A stretch of DNA of 64,000 nucleotides from Bacteroidota bacterium (GTDB lineage Bacteria; Bacteroidota; Ignavibacteria; Ignavibacteriales; Melioribacteraceae), in the NCBI GenBank assembly GCA_023381535.1, contig JAMCSN010000082.1, positions 1 through 64,000 on the forward strand, in the 5' to 3' direction. The notes beneath the pieces are model-generated. The model was not told where the DNA came from. It did no database searches and saw only the letters and a list, made by a program, of their open reading frames with translations. The position numbers were made by a program, and so were the translations under genes. Numbering within the stretch: position 1 is the stretch's first letter; the number at the start of each line of letters is the position of its first letter. Below are positions 34,105-44,575 of the stretch, in pieces.

Positions 34105-35898
34105 ATGAACTACATTCGAAATTTTTGCATAATTGCACACATAGATCACGGCAAATCTACGATTGCCGATTGTTTATTAGAGTTCACCCACACAGTTTCT
34201 AAGCGCGAAGCCAAAGAACAACTGCTCGATAGTTTGGATTTGGAGCGGGAACGCGGCATAACAATTAAGTCGCACGCCATCCAGATGAAGTACCCGGCTA
34301 ATGACGGCGAAATTTATACTCTCAATCTCATCGATACACCGGGACACGTTGACTTTTCCTATGAAGTGTCGCGTTCACTCGCCGCGTGCGAGGGCGCAAT
34401 TCTTATTGTCGATGCTGCGCAAGGTGTAGAAGCGCAAACCATCAGCAACCTTTACATGGCAATCGATGCCGGTTTAGAAATTATTCCCGTCATAAATAAA
34501 ATTGATCTTCCAAGTGCGATGGTTGAAACGGTCTCGAACCAGATTATCGATTTGATCGGCTGCAAGAAGGAAGATATAATTCTTGCCAGCGCCAAACAGA
34601 GAATCGGAATCGAACAAATGTTGGAAACGATAGTTCAAAAAATTCCGGCTCCCAAAGGCGATGAAAACGCACCGCTTCAAGCTTTGATTTTCGATTCCGT
34701 TTTTGATTCGTACCGCGGCGCTGTTGCATACATCAGAGTATTCAACGGCACTATCAAAGAAAAGGATGAGATTAAATTTTTTGCTAACGACAAAAAATAT
34801 CTTGCAGAAGAAGTCGGCACGCTGAGGTTGGGACGCATCAAAACGAACGAACTGAAAGCTGGTAATGTCGGTTACCTTATTCCGGGAATCAAGGACGTTC
34901 ACGATACAAAAGTGGGCGATACGGTTACTCATCTCCGTAACGGTTCGGATATTCCGTTGCCCGGTTACAAAGAAATTAAACCGATGGTGTTCAGCGGATT
35001 GTATCCAACAGATTCCGACGATTACGAGAACCTTCGCGAGGCGCTTGAAAAATACCGATTGAACGATTCGTCGGTAAGTTATTCTCCCGAAACTTCTGCC
35101 GCATTAGGATTCGGTTTCAGATGCGGTTTTCTCGGAATGCTTCACATGGAAATCGTTCAAGAGCGGTTGGAACGGGAGTTCAATCAATCTATCGTAACAA
35201 CTTTGCCGAACGTTGAGTACTGGGTATTTAAGCGCGATGGCGAAAAAGTTATTGTCGATAATCCGGCAGAGATGCCTCCACAAGGAGATATTGAGCGCGT
35301 TGAAGAGCCGTTTGTTAAAGCGCAGATTGTTACACCGAGCGAATATGTCGGGAACTTAATGCAGCTTGCGATTGAAAAAAGGGGTGTATATAAGAACACA
35401 ACTTACATCGATCCGACGCGTGCAGATATTCAGTTTGAGTTTCCTCTTTCAGAAATAATTTTTGATTTCTACGATAAACTGAAATCGATTTCGCGCGGTT
35501 ATGCTTCGTTCGATTACGAATTTATCGGTTACAGGCAATCGGATTTGGTGAAGATAGATATCATGCTTAACGGTGAAAAAGTTGACGCTCTTTCAATAAT
35601 TGTTCATGAAAAAAAATCTTACAGCTGGGGATTAAAGGTTTGTTCGAAGCTGAAGGATTTGATACCGCGCCAGATGTTTGAGATTGCGATTCAAGCGGCA
35701 ATCGGCGCCAAAGTAATTTCGAGAACTAATGTGAAAGCGCTGCGGAAAAATGTTTTGGCAAAATGTTACGGCGGTGATATTACACGTAAACGAAAATTAT
35801 TGGAGAAACAGAAAGAAGGTAAGAAACGGATGAAGCAAGTCGGCAACGTTGAAATTCCGCAAGAAGCATTTTTGGCTGTGTTGCAGATTGACGAATGA
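34105..35898 (+). CDS. lepA: Elongation factor 4 (LepA)
   Basis: The 597-residue ribosomal GTPase, thought to act in translation under stress and in initiation or 30S maturation. It has AHIDHGKST (G1) near 11-19, RERGITIK (G2), DTPGHVDF (G3), NKIDL (G4), then the EF-G-like domains and the LepA-specific C-terminal domain ending around [20 protein letters not shown]. Its length is exactly usual. No Shine-Dalgarno of note. It is followed by a short purine-rich repeat and lepB, an order (lepA, lepB) shared with many bacteria. Confidence 0.97.
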   Translation: MNYIRNFCIIAHIDHGKSTIADCLLEFTHTVSKREAKEQLLDSLDLERERGITIKSHAIQMKYPANDGEIYTLNLIDTPGHVDFSYEVSRSLAACEGAILIVDAAQGVEAQTISNLYMAIDAGLEIIPVINKIDLPSAMVETVSNQIIDLIGCKKEDIILASAKQRIGIEQMLETIVQKIPAPKGDENAPLQALIFDSVFDSYRGAVAYIRVFNGTIKEKDEIKFFANDKKYLAEEVGTLRLGRIKTNELKAGNVGYLIPGIKDVHDTKVGDTVTHLRNGSDIPLPGYKEIKPMVFSGLYPTDSDDYENLREALEKYRLNDSSVSYSPETSAALGFGFRCGFLGMLHMEIVQERLEREFNQSIVTTLPNVEYWVFKRDGEKVIVDNPAEMPPQGDIERVEEPFVKAQIVTPSEYVGNLMQLAIEKRGVYKNTTYIDPTRADIQFEFPLSEIIFDFYDKLKSISRGYASFDYEFIGYRQSDLVKIDIMLNGEKVDALSIIVHEKKSYSWGLKVCSKLKDLIPRQMFEIAIQAAIGAKVISRTNVKALRKNVLAKCYGGDITRKRKLLEKQKEGKKRMKQVGNVEIPQEAFLAVLQIDE

Positions 35899-35945
35899 AT
35901 AAGAGCAAGATCAAGAGCACGAGTAAGTTTAAGGCAAGAAATTAA
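35899..35945. repeat. Copy of a GAGCAAGAT-type dispersed repeat
   Basis: AAGAGCAAGATCAAGAGCACGAG, located directly after the lepA stop, matches the inner part of 15840-15870 and of 49022-49043. It is non-coding and lies between lepA and lepB. Confidence 0.45.
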
Positions 35946-35976
35946 ATATTGATTTGAAAAATTTTGGGAAGATGTA

Positions 35977-36894
35977 ATGGCATTATCCAGCAATGAAGAA
36001 AAGAAAGAAACAAAGAAACCGGTTGTTAAAACTCAAAAGCAAAAGTTTATTGAGTTCTGGAAAAATTTGTTGTTCGCAGCTGTTGCTGCATTCCTAATCA
36101 AAACATTTTTTATTGAAACGTCCCGCGTACCAACCGGTTCGATGGAAAGTACGATTATGGTTGGTGATTTCCTCTTTGTGAATAAATTCATCTATGGATC
36201 TTCGTCACCCAGAAGTATTCCATTTACAGATATTGCGCTTCCTTATTTTCAACTTCCGGCAATTCATGAGCCGCGCCGAGGCGATATTGTGGTGTTCGAA
36301 TATCCTGGCGACAGAGACGATTTGAATGCTGCCGAGATTACAAACTATGTGAAACGGTGTATCGGTGTTCCGGGAGATACGATAGAAATTGTTGACAAAG
36401 TAGTTTTTGTGAATGGGAAGGAAGCACATCGCCCGGCACACATTCAATACATAAATAATTATTGCACACCGAAGGGAATTCCAAACCCGCGTATCTTTCC
36501 TAAGGGCAGTGAATTCAACGAAGATAATTACGGACCGATTGTTGTCCCAAGAAAAGGTCAAGTGATTAACTTAACAACGGACAACGTTGAAAAGTGGCGC
36601 ATAATTATCGATCGGGAATTGGGAAGGTTGGCTGTTACTGTTGAAGGCAATCAAGTTATGATTGACGGCAAGCCGGTAAAATCTTACACGCTCACAAAAG
36701 ATTACTACTTCATGATGGGTGATAACCGCGACGACAGCGCCGACAGCAGATTCTGGGGTTTTGTACCTCGCGATAAAATTGCCGGAGAAGCATTCTTGAT
36801 CTATTGGTCGTGGGACCCAAGCATTCCGTTCTCGGATTTTTTCAATCTTCTCGGCTCGGTTAGACTGGGAAGAATTGCAAAATTAGTCCATTGA
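35977..36894 (+). CDS. lepB: Signal peptidase I
   Basis: A 305-residue inner-membrane Ser-Lys protease that cleaves Sec and Tat signal peptides. One membrane helix (about 27-45) follows a Lys-rich cytoplasmic start. The catalytic Ser lies in PTGSMEST near residue 54, and the Lys in YVKRCIGVPGD near 127. GDNRDDSADSRFWGFVPRD follows near 247, and an inserted stretch between boxes D and E is as in Bacteroidota homologues. It cleaves the many signal peptides of this window. The 78-base gap from lepA holds the dispersed repeat. Confidence 0.95.
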   Translation: MALSSNEEKKETKKPVVKTQKQKFIEFWKNLLFAAVAAFLIKTFFIETSRVPTGSMESTIMVGDFLFVNKFIYGSSSPRSIPFTDIALPYFQLPAIHEPRRGDIVVFEYPGDRDDLNAAEITNYVKRCIGVPGDTIEIVDKVVFVNGKEAHRPAHIQYINNYCTPKGIPNPRIFPKGSEFNEDNYGPIVVPRKGQVINLTTDNVEKWRIIIDRELGRLAVTVEGNQVMIDGKPVKSYTLTKDYYFMMGDNRDDSADSRFWGFVPRDKIAGEAFLIYWSWDPSIPFSDFFNLLGSVRLGRIAKLVH

Positions 36895-36947
36895 GATTTC
36901 GGTTTAAACTTTGCTATCTTGTTTTTACAAAAAGCGAAAGGTGAACG

Positions 36948-38942
36948 ATGAAATATTTGTTTTCTTTTTTGATTGGACTGATTTTGTTGTCAACCTTGAA
37001 CGCGCAGACAAAATATTTTATCTACTTTAAAGACAAAGGCGTTTCTCCTTCCACTAAACTTGAAAAGACTTCATCGCTTTACAAACTTGCGGAGGAAGAA
37101 CTTTCATCCAAAGCCATCGAACGACGCAAAGCTGTCATGGGCGATAACTACATCACGTACGAAGACCTTCCGCTCAATGATGGTTATGTTGATCAAATAA
37201 AAAGTCTCGGCGTTAAAATTGAAAACCTGCTGAAATGGTTTAATGCCGTTACGTCTTATCTCTCGGCGGAACAGATAAATCAAATTAGAAATTTGCCGTT
37301 CGTTCAAAAAGTTGTCCCAGTCGGCATTTTTTATTTTGACAGTAATGAATCGAACGTACCTTTTCAGCCGCAACCGACCAACTCGTTGAAGAAATCATCT
37401 TACTCATTAGATTACGGCGCATCATTAACTCAAGACACACTTTCTGATATTCCAACCGTGCATGACCTCGGGATTACCGGTGCTGGAGTTACAATCGGTC
37501 TGCTCGATTCGGGATTCCGTTGGAAGACACATCCGGCTTTTAACCAAATAAAAATTTTGAAAGAATATGATTTTGTTCAACATGATTCCGTAACAGCAAA
37601 CCAAACCGGCGACAGCGGCGATCAAGACAGTCATGGCACGTCGGTACTTTCTATTATCGGCGGATTCGCTCCCGGCTATTTGATCGGACCGGCATTCAAC
37701 GCAAACTACATTTTAGCTAAAACAGAATATGTGCCCACAGAAACTCACGTGGAAGAAGATAACTACGCTGTTGCGTTGGAATGGATGGAAGGATTGGGAG
37801 TTGATATTACAAGCAGTTCGCTTGGTTACAGCGAGTTTGATCCCGGGCAGACATCATATACATATGCCGATATGAACGGACAAACTACAATTGTTGCCAA
37901 AGCAGCCAACCTTGCATTTGATAGAGGAGTTACAACTTTTTCTGCTGCCGGTAACGAAGGTAATAATGCTTGGCATTATATTGTTTCACCCGGCGACGCA
38001 CCGAATATGATAACCGTTGGTGCTGTTGATAGAAATAATCTTTTAGCTTCGTTCAGCAGCCGAGGTCCAACTTCGGACGGCAGAATCAAACCGGAAGTTT
38101 GTGCGATGGGAATTTCCGACGTGAGTGCTAGGGCAGGAACTACGATTTACAGCACGGGTAGCGGAACATCGTTTGCAACACCAATTGCTGCGGGAGTAGG
38201 CGCTTTGCTGAAATCCGTTTACCCGCATTTAACAAACCGTCAGATCAGAAAAACATTTATAGAATGCGGAGACCGAGTTTCTTCTCCAGATAACAATTAC
38301 GGCTACGGTTTAATTTCTGCTGCGAGAGTAGTTGCTTTTCCGAATCTCAGTTCTAACAACAACATTTTCAATCTGAACAAAATATTTATTAACGCAAATG
38401 GCGTTAATTCTCAAACGGTTGTGCTGAAATATAAAATAGGAAATGGTTCGGCACAGTCAGTCTCTATGAATTATGACGGCAAAATAAAATATAATTATAG
38501 CCTTCCACTTGCGACAAGCGGAGATTCGGTTAAATTTTATTTTCAGTACCAAACCAACAGCAGTGCAATCGTTAGAGAACCGTCTGTTGGGGCTTATGTT
38601 TTCACCTATGGTGATCTATTAATTAGCTACGATCCGAAAAAGACAATTGTAGAACAAGTACCAACCGATTATTCGCTGGTTCAAAATTATCCGAATCCGT
38701 TTAATCTTGGTACCCGGATTGAATTTTACTCGCCGGTTAATTCGCAAGCCGACGTCAGAATTTACAATTCGCTTGGCCAGTCAGTACGAACGCTTTTTGC
38801 CGGGCAAGCGGTTTCTGGCAAAAATTCTTTGCTTTGGGATGGACGAAACGATAACGGGCAAGTTGTTGCAAGCGGCCCATATTTTTACGTCTTGAAGATT
38901 CAAGGGAATATTTTGACGAAGAAAATGATTCTGCTGAAATGA
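36948..38942 (+). CDS. Secreted subtilisin-like serine protease with T9SS sorting domain
   Basis: The 664-residue preproprotein has a signal peptide to about 21, a propeptide-like region to about 155, and an S8 catalytic domain. The triad is Asp in TIGLLDSGF near 187, His in DSHGTSV near 228 and Ser in GTSFATPIAAG near 408, with the oxyanion Asn in AAGNEGNN. A type A sorting domain covers the last 90 residues (VQNYPNPFN, ends KKMILLK). T9SS would export it to the surface or medium, where the tag is normally cut off. The O-methyltransferase gene follows immediately. Confidence 0.93.
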   Translation: MKYLFSFLIGLILLSTLNAQTKYFIYFKDKGVSPSTKLEKTSSLYKLAEEELSSKAIERRKAVMGDNYITYEDLPLNDGYVDQIKSLGVKIENLLKWFNAVTSYLSAEQINQIRNLPFVQKVVPVGIFYFDSNESNVPFQPQPTNSLKKSSYSLDYGASLTQDTLSDIPTVHDLGITGAGVTIGLLDSGFRWKTHPAFNQIKILKEYDFVQHDSVTANQTGDSGDQDSHGTSVLSIIGGFAPGYLIGPAFNANYILAKTEYVPTETHVEEDNYAVALEWMEGLGVDITSSSLGYSEFDPGQTSYTYADMNGQTTIVAKAANLAFDRGVTTFSAAGNEGNNAWHYIVSPGDAPNMITVGAVDRNNLLASFSSRGPTSDGRIKPEVCAMGISDVSARAGTTIYSTGSGTSFATPIAAGVGALLKSVYPHLTNRQIRKTFIECGDRVSSPDNNYGYGLISAARVVAFPNLSSNNNIFNLNKIFINANGVNSQTVVLKYKIGNGSAQSVSMNYDGKIKYNYSLPLATSGDSVKFYFQYQTNSSAIVREPSVGAYVFTYGDLLISYDPKKTIVEQVPTDYSLVQNYPNPFNLGTRIEFYSPVNSQADVRIYNSLGQSVRTLFAGQAVSGKNSLLWDGRNDNGQVVASGPYFYVLKIQGNILTKKMILLK

Positions 38943-38953
38943 GAAGGGTTGAC

Positions 38954-39595
38954 ATGCCTGACATCATCCACGCGGAACAAATTGAATACTTAAGAAAACT
39001 GAGATTGCCGGAAGACCCGTTGATCTTAGAGATGGAAGACTTTGCCGCCGCTAATAAAGTTCCAATACTTGATTGGAAATCCGCTGAACTTCTGGAACTG
39101 ATAATTCAAATCCAAAAGCCGAAAAACGTTTTAGAAATTGGGACTGCAATCGGCTACTCATCAATAAAAATAGCGCGACTGCTGCGCAAAAATGCATCGC
39201 TGAATACAATTGAAAAAAGTAAACCCAACATCAAATTGGCGAAAGGTTTTATTAAGAGAGCTAAACTCGGATCGATAATTAACATTATTGAAGGCGATGC
39301 GCTGAAAGTTATGCCGCGGTTAGATAAAGTTTACGACTTCATTTTTCTTGACGCCGATAAACAAGATTATGAAAAACTATTTCTGCTTTCGTTAATGATT
39401 CTAAAAAAAGGCGGCGTCATTTTCGTTGATAACCTCTTATGGAAAGGTTATGCCGCAGCAAAGTCAGTCCCAACTGAATATCAGAATTCTACAAGAATAA
39501 TCCGCGAGTTCAATAACACATTTCTAAACAGTACGGCAATTAAGTCCGCTATTATACCAGTTGGCGACGGCATCGGCATTGGGATCAAAGTCTAA
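38954..39595 (+). CDS. O-methyltransferase, catechol/caffeoyl-CoA or TrmR-like
   Basis: I favour ATG 38954, placed six bases after AGAAGGG; an in-frame ATG at 38939, overlapping the protease stop, would add five residues. The 213-residue class I SAM-dependent enzyme has VLEIGTAIGYSSI near 60 as the SAM loop, DFIFLDADKQDYE near 131 with metal-binding Asp, and VDNLLWKG near 162. The family methylates catechol hydroxyls; in several bacteria the close homologue TrmR methylates tRNA cmo5U/mo5U34. Which applies is open. Confidence 0.82.
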   Translation: MPDIIHAEQIEYLRKLRLPEDPLILEMEDFAAANKVPILDWKSAELLELIIQIQKPKNVLEIGTAIGYSSIKIARLLRKNASLNTIEKSKPNIKLAKGFIKRAKLGSIINIIEGDALKVMPRLDKVYDFIFLDADKQDYEKLFLLSLMILKKGGVIFVDNLLWKGYAAAKSVPTEYQNSTRIIREFNNTFLNSTAIKSAIIPVGDGIGIGIKV

Positions 39596-39597
39596 CA

Positions 39598-40014
39598 TTG
39601 GTTAAGACATCGGAAATATTAAACGCAGTTGATAAACTTTCCGGCGGAAGGATAAATTTCCGCGACGACTTGGAAAGGTTGATTGACCTTGCTGCTTCCA
39701 AAAACAAAATGCAGCTTCTGGAAGAAATTTCTTTCAATGCAAAGTTTTCTGCTGGACTTCTAAATGTTGTTCAAAAGAAAAACAGTACTGTTGATGAGGA
39801 ATATTTTATAAAAGCTGTTGAGGAATACACTCAAGTCATTGAAAAGGTTAAGAATTTGCTTAGTGACTTGATCTCATCGGATTCGGAGTTCATACAATCG
39901 GTTTTTGCTGAAAAATATTTTCAACTTTCTCAGCAATCGCTTTCCAACCTAAATCTTCTTTGTTTCGATTTGAGCTATCTTAAACTTTACTTCAACGATG
40001 TGAAGAATAAATAG
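39598..40014 (+). CDS. Small helical protein, function unknown
   Basis: This 138-residue protein starts at TTG 39598, two bases after the O-methyltransferase stop, and is predicted all-alpha from its heptad-like Leu, Ile and Phe spacing. No signal peptide, membrane segment or known motif is visible. It has a single Cys (FLCFDLSYLKL region). Sharing an operon with the methyltransferase is the only functional hint. Confidence 0.6.
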   Translation: MVKTSEILNAVDKLSGGRINFRDDLERLIDLAASKNKMQLLEEISFNAKFSAGLLNVVQKKNSTVDEEYFIKAVEEYTQVIEKVKNLLSDLISSDSEFIQSVFAEKYFQLSQQSLSNLNLLCFDLSYLKLYFNDVKNK

Positions 40015-40035
40015 TCGCTGGTTTGAATCATATCT

Positions 40036-40073
40036 TTAAAAAGAAAAGAGCTTGAAAGAAATCTTCCAAGCTC
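40036..40073 (-). terminator. Terminator of the Rrf2 regulator gene
   Basis: GAGCTTG at 40048-40054 pairs with CAAGCTC at 40067-40073. On the minus strand the stem is followed by a T-rich run (TTTTCTTTTT). Confidence 0.75.
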
Positions 40074-40096
40074 CAAGCAAACTGAACTGTAATCAT

Positions 40097-40525
40097 TTAT
40101 TTAACTCTTTTCAAAGTCTCCGAATATTTGTCAGCAACTTCTTGAACCGATTTGCTGGAAATGAGATTGTAAATTCGATTTCTCAAATCCGCCCATTCTT
40201 CATGAAGCGGACAAGGATTTTCATCAGAACATTCTTTCAATCCGGTAACACATTTCAAATTAATAACCGGACCCTCGACACGTTCAACGATTTCCAGTAT
40301 CGAACTTTTTTTAGCGAGTTCAGTTATTTTGAATCCGCCGCCCCTGCCTTTGAATGAATCCACGTATCCGTATTTAGCCATTCGTTGCAAAATTTTTGCT
40401 AAATAATGAGCCGGTATGTCTTCTCTCTTTGCAATTTCGGAAGACATGATCAAGCTTTCTTTGGACTGGCGCGCCAAGAAGAGTATTGCTCTTATTGCGT
40501 ATTCACCGGTTTTGGTATAAATCAT
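40097..40525 (-). CDS. Rrf2-family transcription regulator with iron-sulfur Cys set
   Basis: The 142-residue protein has the N-terminal winged helix (YTKTGEYAIRAILFLARQS, then IPAHYLAKILQRM and GYVDSFKGRGGGF) and the C-terminal three-Cys cluster motif CVTGLKECSDENPC near 92-105. Rrf2 proteins such as IscR and NsrR bind a [2Fe-2S] or [4Fe-4S] cluster through such Cys and sense iron-sulfur status, NO or redox. The target genes are not evident; no isc/suf genes are nearby. It may control itself: an imperfect dyad lies at 40570-40588 between promoter and gene. Confidence 0.9.
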   Translation of the reverse strand: MIYTKTGEYAIRAILFLARQSKESLIMSSEIAKREDIPAHYLAKILQRMAKYGYVDSFKGRGGGFKITELAKKSSILEIVERVEGPVINLKCVTGLKECSDENPCPLHEEWADLRNRIYNLISSKSVQEVADKYSETLKRVK

Positions 40526-40593
40526 TTAAGACCTCAAAGATTTATTTTGGTTAATGTATCATCAAAGACTTAGGGGAGCCTCTTATCCTTAAA

Positions 40594-40624
40594 TAAAAAT
40601 AAGTAAATCGGAATGTTTTGTCAA
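40594..40624 (-). promoter_or_regulatory. Possible -33/-7 promoter for the Rrf2 gene
   Basis: On the minus strand TTG (40624-40622) is followed after 20 bases by TATTTTTA (40601-40594), seven of eight matches to TAnnTTTG. A 14-base tandem duplication with core TTAATTCTACGGT lies upstream around 40628-40655. Confidence 0.35.
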
Positions 40625-40666
40625 TATTAATTCTACGGTTTAATTCTACGGTTAAGTAGCAAAAAC

Positions 40667-41299
40667 TTACTTTTTGATGTATTCAAAACTCTCTTTCAAA
40701 TCGATATGAATTCCGGCTTGATGAAGCGAGTCTTTTTCTCCGTTAATTTTTTTTACATGATCGATAGGAACGAGACATTCTATCTTTGGCGCGGGCTCAT
40801 ATAGTGAATTCCGAATCAACGCTGAGTACTTGGAGATAATATGATGAACAGTTTTTGATTGATCAAACCGGTAACTTATTTCGACATGCTGATACAAAAG
40901 TTTCTCAATTACTATTGATGAACCAAAATTTTGGAATGACGCTTCGTAATAAGCTTTACCCAACGGACCAACGCCAAGCTTTGTGCCTCCAAAATATCTT
41001 ACGACGACTGTAACAAGGTTAGTCAACTCGAAATGATTTTGCGCATTGTATATCCGGATTCCGGCGGTTCCGTTCGGCTCACCGTCATCGGAATATTTGA
41101 ATTGTCCGTCAACAAATTTGTATGAATAACAATGATGGGTTGCGTCGTAAAATTTTTTTCGAATTGAGTTTAGAAAAGTACTGGCTTCGGCTTCGTTTTC
41201 AACCGGTTTAGAGATTGAAAGAAATGTTGAACCTTTCTCTTTTAATCTGAACTCGGATTCAGATTCCAGTGTTTTGATAGTAGAAGGAAGTTTCAGCAT
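40667..41299 (-). CDS. YigZ/IMPACT-family protein
   Basis: The 210-residue protein has the UPF0029/IMPACT N-terminal fold, with KKFYDATHHCYSYKF, YSDDGEPNGTAG and VVVRYFGGTKLGVG PL in the expected order, and a smaller C-terminal domain. Bacterial members are broadly conserved, and a role linked to ribosomes or translation is suspected because eukaryotic IMPACT regulates GCN2. No experimental function can be asserted. It is divergent from uvrA with an 80-base gap. Confidence 0.85.
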   Translation of the reverse strand: MLKLPSTIKTLESESEFRLKEKGSTFLSISKPVENEAEASTFLNSIRKKFYDATHHCYSYKFVDGQFKYSDDGEPNGTAGIRIYNAQNHFELTNLVTVVVRYFGGTKLGVGPLGKAYYEASFQNFGSSIVIEKLLYQHVEISYRFDQSKTVHHIISKYSALIRNSLYEPAPKIECLVPIDHVKKINGEKDSLHQAGIHIDLKESFEYIKK

Positions 41300-41378
41300 A
41301 ATTTTTTATATCAATAAAAATTGATTTTAGCTCACGCAATTCTTAGAATAACCTTTCGAACTGCAGAAATTTATCTAA

Positions 41379-44210
41379 ATGGAATCTACAAATAAAATAA
41401 TAATAAAAGGCGCACGCGAACACAATCTAAAGAATATTGATCTCGAAATTCCGCGCGACTCATTTGTTGTGATAACCGGTTTGTCCGGAAGCGGAAAATC
41501 GTCGTTAGCATTCGATACGATTTATGCCGAAGGTCAACGACGATATATTGAATCGCTCTCCGCGTACGCGCGTCAATTCCTCGGCGTTCTTGAAAAACCG
41601 GATGTCGATCTTATAGAAGGTTTAAGTCCGGCGATTTCAATCGAACAAAAATCTACTCACGGAAATCCCCGTTCAACGGTCGGTACTGTCACGGAAATTT
41701 ATGATTACTTGAGATTGTTATACGCGCGCGTTGGAACGGTTCATTGTTACAATTGCGGAAGACCGGTTGAAAAACAATCGACGGATCAAATCATTGATTC
41801 CATCATTGAAAAGTTTCCCGAAAAAAGAGTAATGATTTTAGCGCCTGTCGTGAGAGGACGAAAAGGACATTACCGCGAACTCTTTCAAGAAATTTTAGCG
41901 GATGGATTCGTACGCGTCCGCATCGATGGTGAAATTACCGAACTAACAGAATCTCTGAAAGCTGATCGGTACAAAACTCATGATATCGAAATCGTTGTTG
42001 ACCGGATAAAGGTAAATGAAAAAGCACGGCACAGAATTACAGAATCGATTGAAGTTGCGTTGAATTACGGAAACGGCAACATAATGGTGAACGATGGAGG
42101 TGAAGACTACAACTACAGCCGCAACTTTGCGTGTGCCCATTGCGGAATCGGTTTTCCGGAACTTGCGCCGAACTCGTTCTCATTTAACTCACCGTACGGT
42201 TCTTGTCCGGATTGCGACGGACTGGGCGAGAAGAAAGAATTGGATATAAATCTGATTATTCCGGATTGGGAAAAATCGATTAACGAAGAAGCCCTAGCGC
42301 CGCTTGGTAAGCCGCGCAGTGTTTGGTTCTTCAATCAGCTTGAAGTCATTTCACAAAAATTTAATTTTAACTACGACACTCCTTTAAAAAATCTTTCTAA
42401 GGAACAACTTGATGTTTTAATGAACGGTACGAAAGAAAAAATTCCGTTTACTTATACGTACAGCGGCGGTAAGACAGTCACATACATGCACAAGTTCAAC
42501 GGGTTGATTAATTACATCAAGCACTATTACGACAATACTTCTTCCAACAAAATCCGCGAATGGGCAGAATCGTTCATGAATACGTTAACGTGTTCCACTT
42601 GCAACGGAGGAAGGTTAAAGAAGGAATCGCTTTCGGTAACAATAAATGGTTTGAACATTGCAAGTGCTACGTCGCTTTCAATTGAAAAAGCGAAAACTTT
42701 TTTCTCTGCGCTCAAACTGAAACCGCGCGAAGCAATTATTGCACGACAAATTCTAAAGGAAATTAACTCGCGATTGGAATTTCTGCTGAACGTCGGCTTG
42801 GATTATCTAACTCTTGATCGTTCCGCGAGAACACTTTCCGGCGGAGAGTCACAACGGATCAGATTGGCGACACAGATCGGTTCGCAATTAGCGGGAGTAC
42901 TTTATGTTCTAGATGAACCGAGCATTGGTCTTCATCAAGCAGATAACATAAAACTGATAAACTCGCTTAAGGATCTTCGCGATCTCGGGAACACCGTAAT
43001 AGTTGTTGAACATGATCGCGAGACAATCGAGAACTCAGATTACATCGTTGATCTTGGACCGCGCGCCGGCGAGCACGGCGGCGAGGTCTGCATTCACGGT
43101 GATACTGAAGGAATCGTAAATTCAAAAAACGGTGAGCAGTCGCTAACGTTGGACTACCTAAAAAATAAAAAGCGGATTGAGTTCAAACCGGAAAGAAGAA
43201 AAGGCAATGGTAAATTCATCGAGCTTATCGGCGCAAAAGGGAATAATCTTAAAGATATTAAGTTAAAAATTCCTCTCGGTACTTTTACTTCGATTGCCGG
43301 CGTAAGCGGTTCCGGAAAATCTTCTCTCATCAATGAAACGCTCGTGAAGATTTTGATGAGAAAGATTTATGATTCCAAAGTTATGCCTCTGCCTTACGAA
43401 AAAATTAAAGGCCTCGAGAACATAGATAAGATAATCGAGATCGATCAATCGCCGATTGGTAGAACGCCGCGCTCGAATCCCGCAACGTACACAGGATTGT
43501 TTACACACATCCGCGATCTGTTTGCTCAATTGCCTGAATCGAAGATGCGTGGGTACACACCGGGAAGGTTCAGTTTTAATGTCTCCGGCGGCAGATGCGA
43601 CGAATGCGAAGGAGACGGACTGAAAAAAATCGAGATGAATTTTCTTCCCGATGTTTACGTTTTGTGCGAGGTTTGTAACGGCAAACGTTACAACCGCGAG
43701 ACACTGGAAATTTTGTACAAGACAAAATCGATTTCGGATATTTTGGAAATGCGCGTTGAGGACGCAGTTAATTTCTTCGAAGACCTTCCGGCGCTTCAAA
43801 GAAAAATAAAAGCCATTAATGATGTTGGTCTTGGTTATATTAAGTTGGGTCAGCAGGCAACAACTCTTTCCGGCGGCGAAGCGCAGCGCGTTAAGCTGGC
43901 AACGGAGTTGAGCAAAGTTGGAACCGGTAAGACAATTTACATCCTCGATGAACCAACAACCGGTTTGCATTTTGAAGATGTAAACATTTTATTGAAAGTG
44001 TTGAATCAGTTGGTTGATAAAGGCAACACCGTAATAGTTGTTGAACATAATCTTGACGTTATTAAAGTTGCTGATTATGTAGTTGATCTTGGTCCGGGAG
44101 GAGGAGAACACGGCGGAAATATAATTGCTGCCGGTACGCCCGAAGAAATTGCGGAGAACAATCAAAGCATTACCGGAAAATTTTTGAAGAAAGAATTGAA
44201 AAGGAAATAG
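41379..44210 (+). CDS. uvrA: Excinuclease ABC subunit A
   Basis: A 943-residue damage-recognition ATPase of nucleotide excision repair. It has two ABC modules: Walker [10 protein letters not shown] near 33 and GVSGSGKSS near 645, ABC signatures LSGGESQRI and LSGGEAQRV, and Walker [13 protein letters not shown] and [12 protein letters not shown]. Zinc modules are seen with CAHC...CPDC near 252 and CDEC...CEVC near 743. Length is typical. Its partner uvrC is at 61653-63467 on the other strand; uvrB is not in the window. It is followed by a small CxxC protein 8 bases later. Confidence 0.98.
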   Translation: MESTNKIIIKGAREHNLKNIDLEIPRDSFVVITGLSGSGKSSLAFDTIYAEGQRRYIESLSAYARQFLGVLEKPDVDLIEGLSPAISIEQKSTHGNPRSTVGTVTEIYDYLRLLYARVGTVHCYNCGRPVEKQSTDQIIDSIIEKFPEKRVMILAPVVRGRKGHYRELFQEILADGFVRVRIDGEITELTESLKADRYKTHDIEIVVDRIKVNEKARHRITESIEVALNYGNGNIMVNDGGEDYNYSRNFACAHCGIGFPELAPNSFSFNSPYGSCPDCDGLGEKKELDINLIIPDWEKSINEEALAPLGKPRSVWFFNQLEVISQKFNFNYDTPLKNLSKEQLDVLMNGTKEKIPFTYTYSGGKTVTYMHKFNGLINYIKHYYDNTSSNKIREWAESFMNTLTCSTCNGGRLKKESLSVTINGLNIASATSLSIEKAKTFFSALKLKPREAIIARQILKEINSRLEFLLNVGLDYLTLDRSARTLSGGESQRIRLATQIGSQLAGVLYVLDEPSIGLHQADNIKLINSLKDLRDLGNTVIVVEHDRETIENSDYIVDLGPRAGEHGGEVCIHGDTEGIVNSKNGEQSLTLDYLKNKKRIEFKPERRKGNGKFIELIGAKGNNLKDIKLKIPLGTFTSIAGVSGSGKSSLINETLVKILMRKIYDSKVMPLPYEKIKGLENIDKIIEIDQSPIGRTPRSNPATYTGLFTHIRDLFAQLPESKMRGYTPGRFSFNVSGGRCDECEGDGLKKIEMNFLPDVYVLCEVCNGKRYNRETLEILYKTKSISDILEMRVEDAVNFFEDLPALQRKIKAINDVGLGYIKLGQQATTLSGGEAQRVKLATELSKVGTGKTIYILDEPTTGLHFEDVNILLKVLNQLVDKGNTVIVVEHNLDVIKVADYVVDLGPGGGEHGGNIIAAGTPEEIAENNQSITGKFLKKELKRK

Positions 44211-44218
44211 GAGATAAA

Positions 44219-44575
44219 ATGAAATCGACAGTAAATGAATTTAGAACTTACCGCGCAGAAATGAACGAAAGAATTCTAAACTCCGGTTTCAGAGACTTCA
44301 ACAAATTTTTTGCTCTCGATAACAAAGCTTATATTGACGGCGCCTTGAACGCCAAGACGAAAGAACTAATGGGGCTTGCCGTTTCGATGGCGTTGCGATG
44401 CAACGATTGCATTCTGTATCACGTCGATAGGTCGATTCAAGAAGGCGCAACACAACAGGAACTATACGAAACATTTAATGTTGCGCTTATTGTCGGCGGA
44501 TCGATTGTAATTCCTCACTTGCGTTATGCCGTCGAAAAAATGGATGAAATTTTTGCCGAGAAAAATAAAAAATGA
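44219..44575 (+). CDS. Carboxymuconolactone decarboxylase-family (AhpD-like) protein
   Basis: The 118-residue helical protein carries CNDCILYHVDR near 60-70, the CxxC...H of AhpD-like hydroperoxide-reducing proteins, within the usual family context KTKELMGLAVSMALRCNDC. Such proteins act as small peroxidases or thiol reductants. It overlaps the amidohydrolase start as ATGA and follows uvrA closely, so the three may be co-transcribed. The name of the family reflects fold, not a proven decarboxylase. Confidence 0.85.
   Translation: MKSTVNEFRTYRAEMNERILNSGFRDFNKFFALDNKAYIDGALNAKTKELMGLAVSMALRCNDCILYHVDRSIQEGATQQELYETFNVALIVGGSIVIPHLRYAVEKMDEIFAEKNKK

Noticed and set aside
40628..40655. Two tandem TTAATTCTACGGT units as start of a CRISPR-like array
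   Set aside because: Only two adjacent copies without spacers; a simple tandem duplication.
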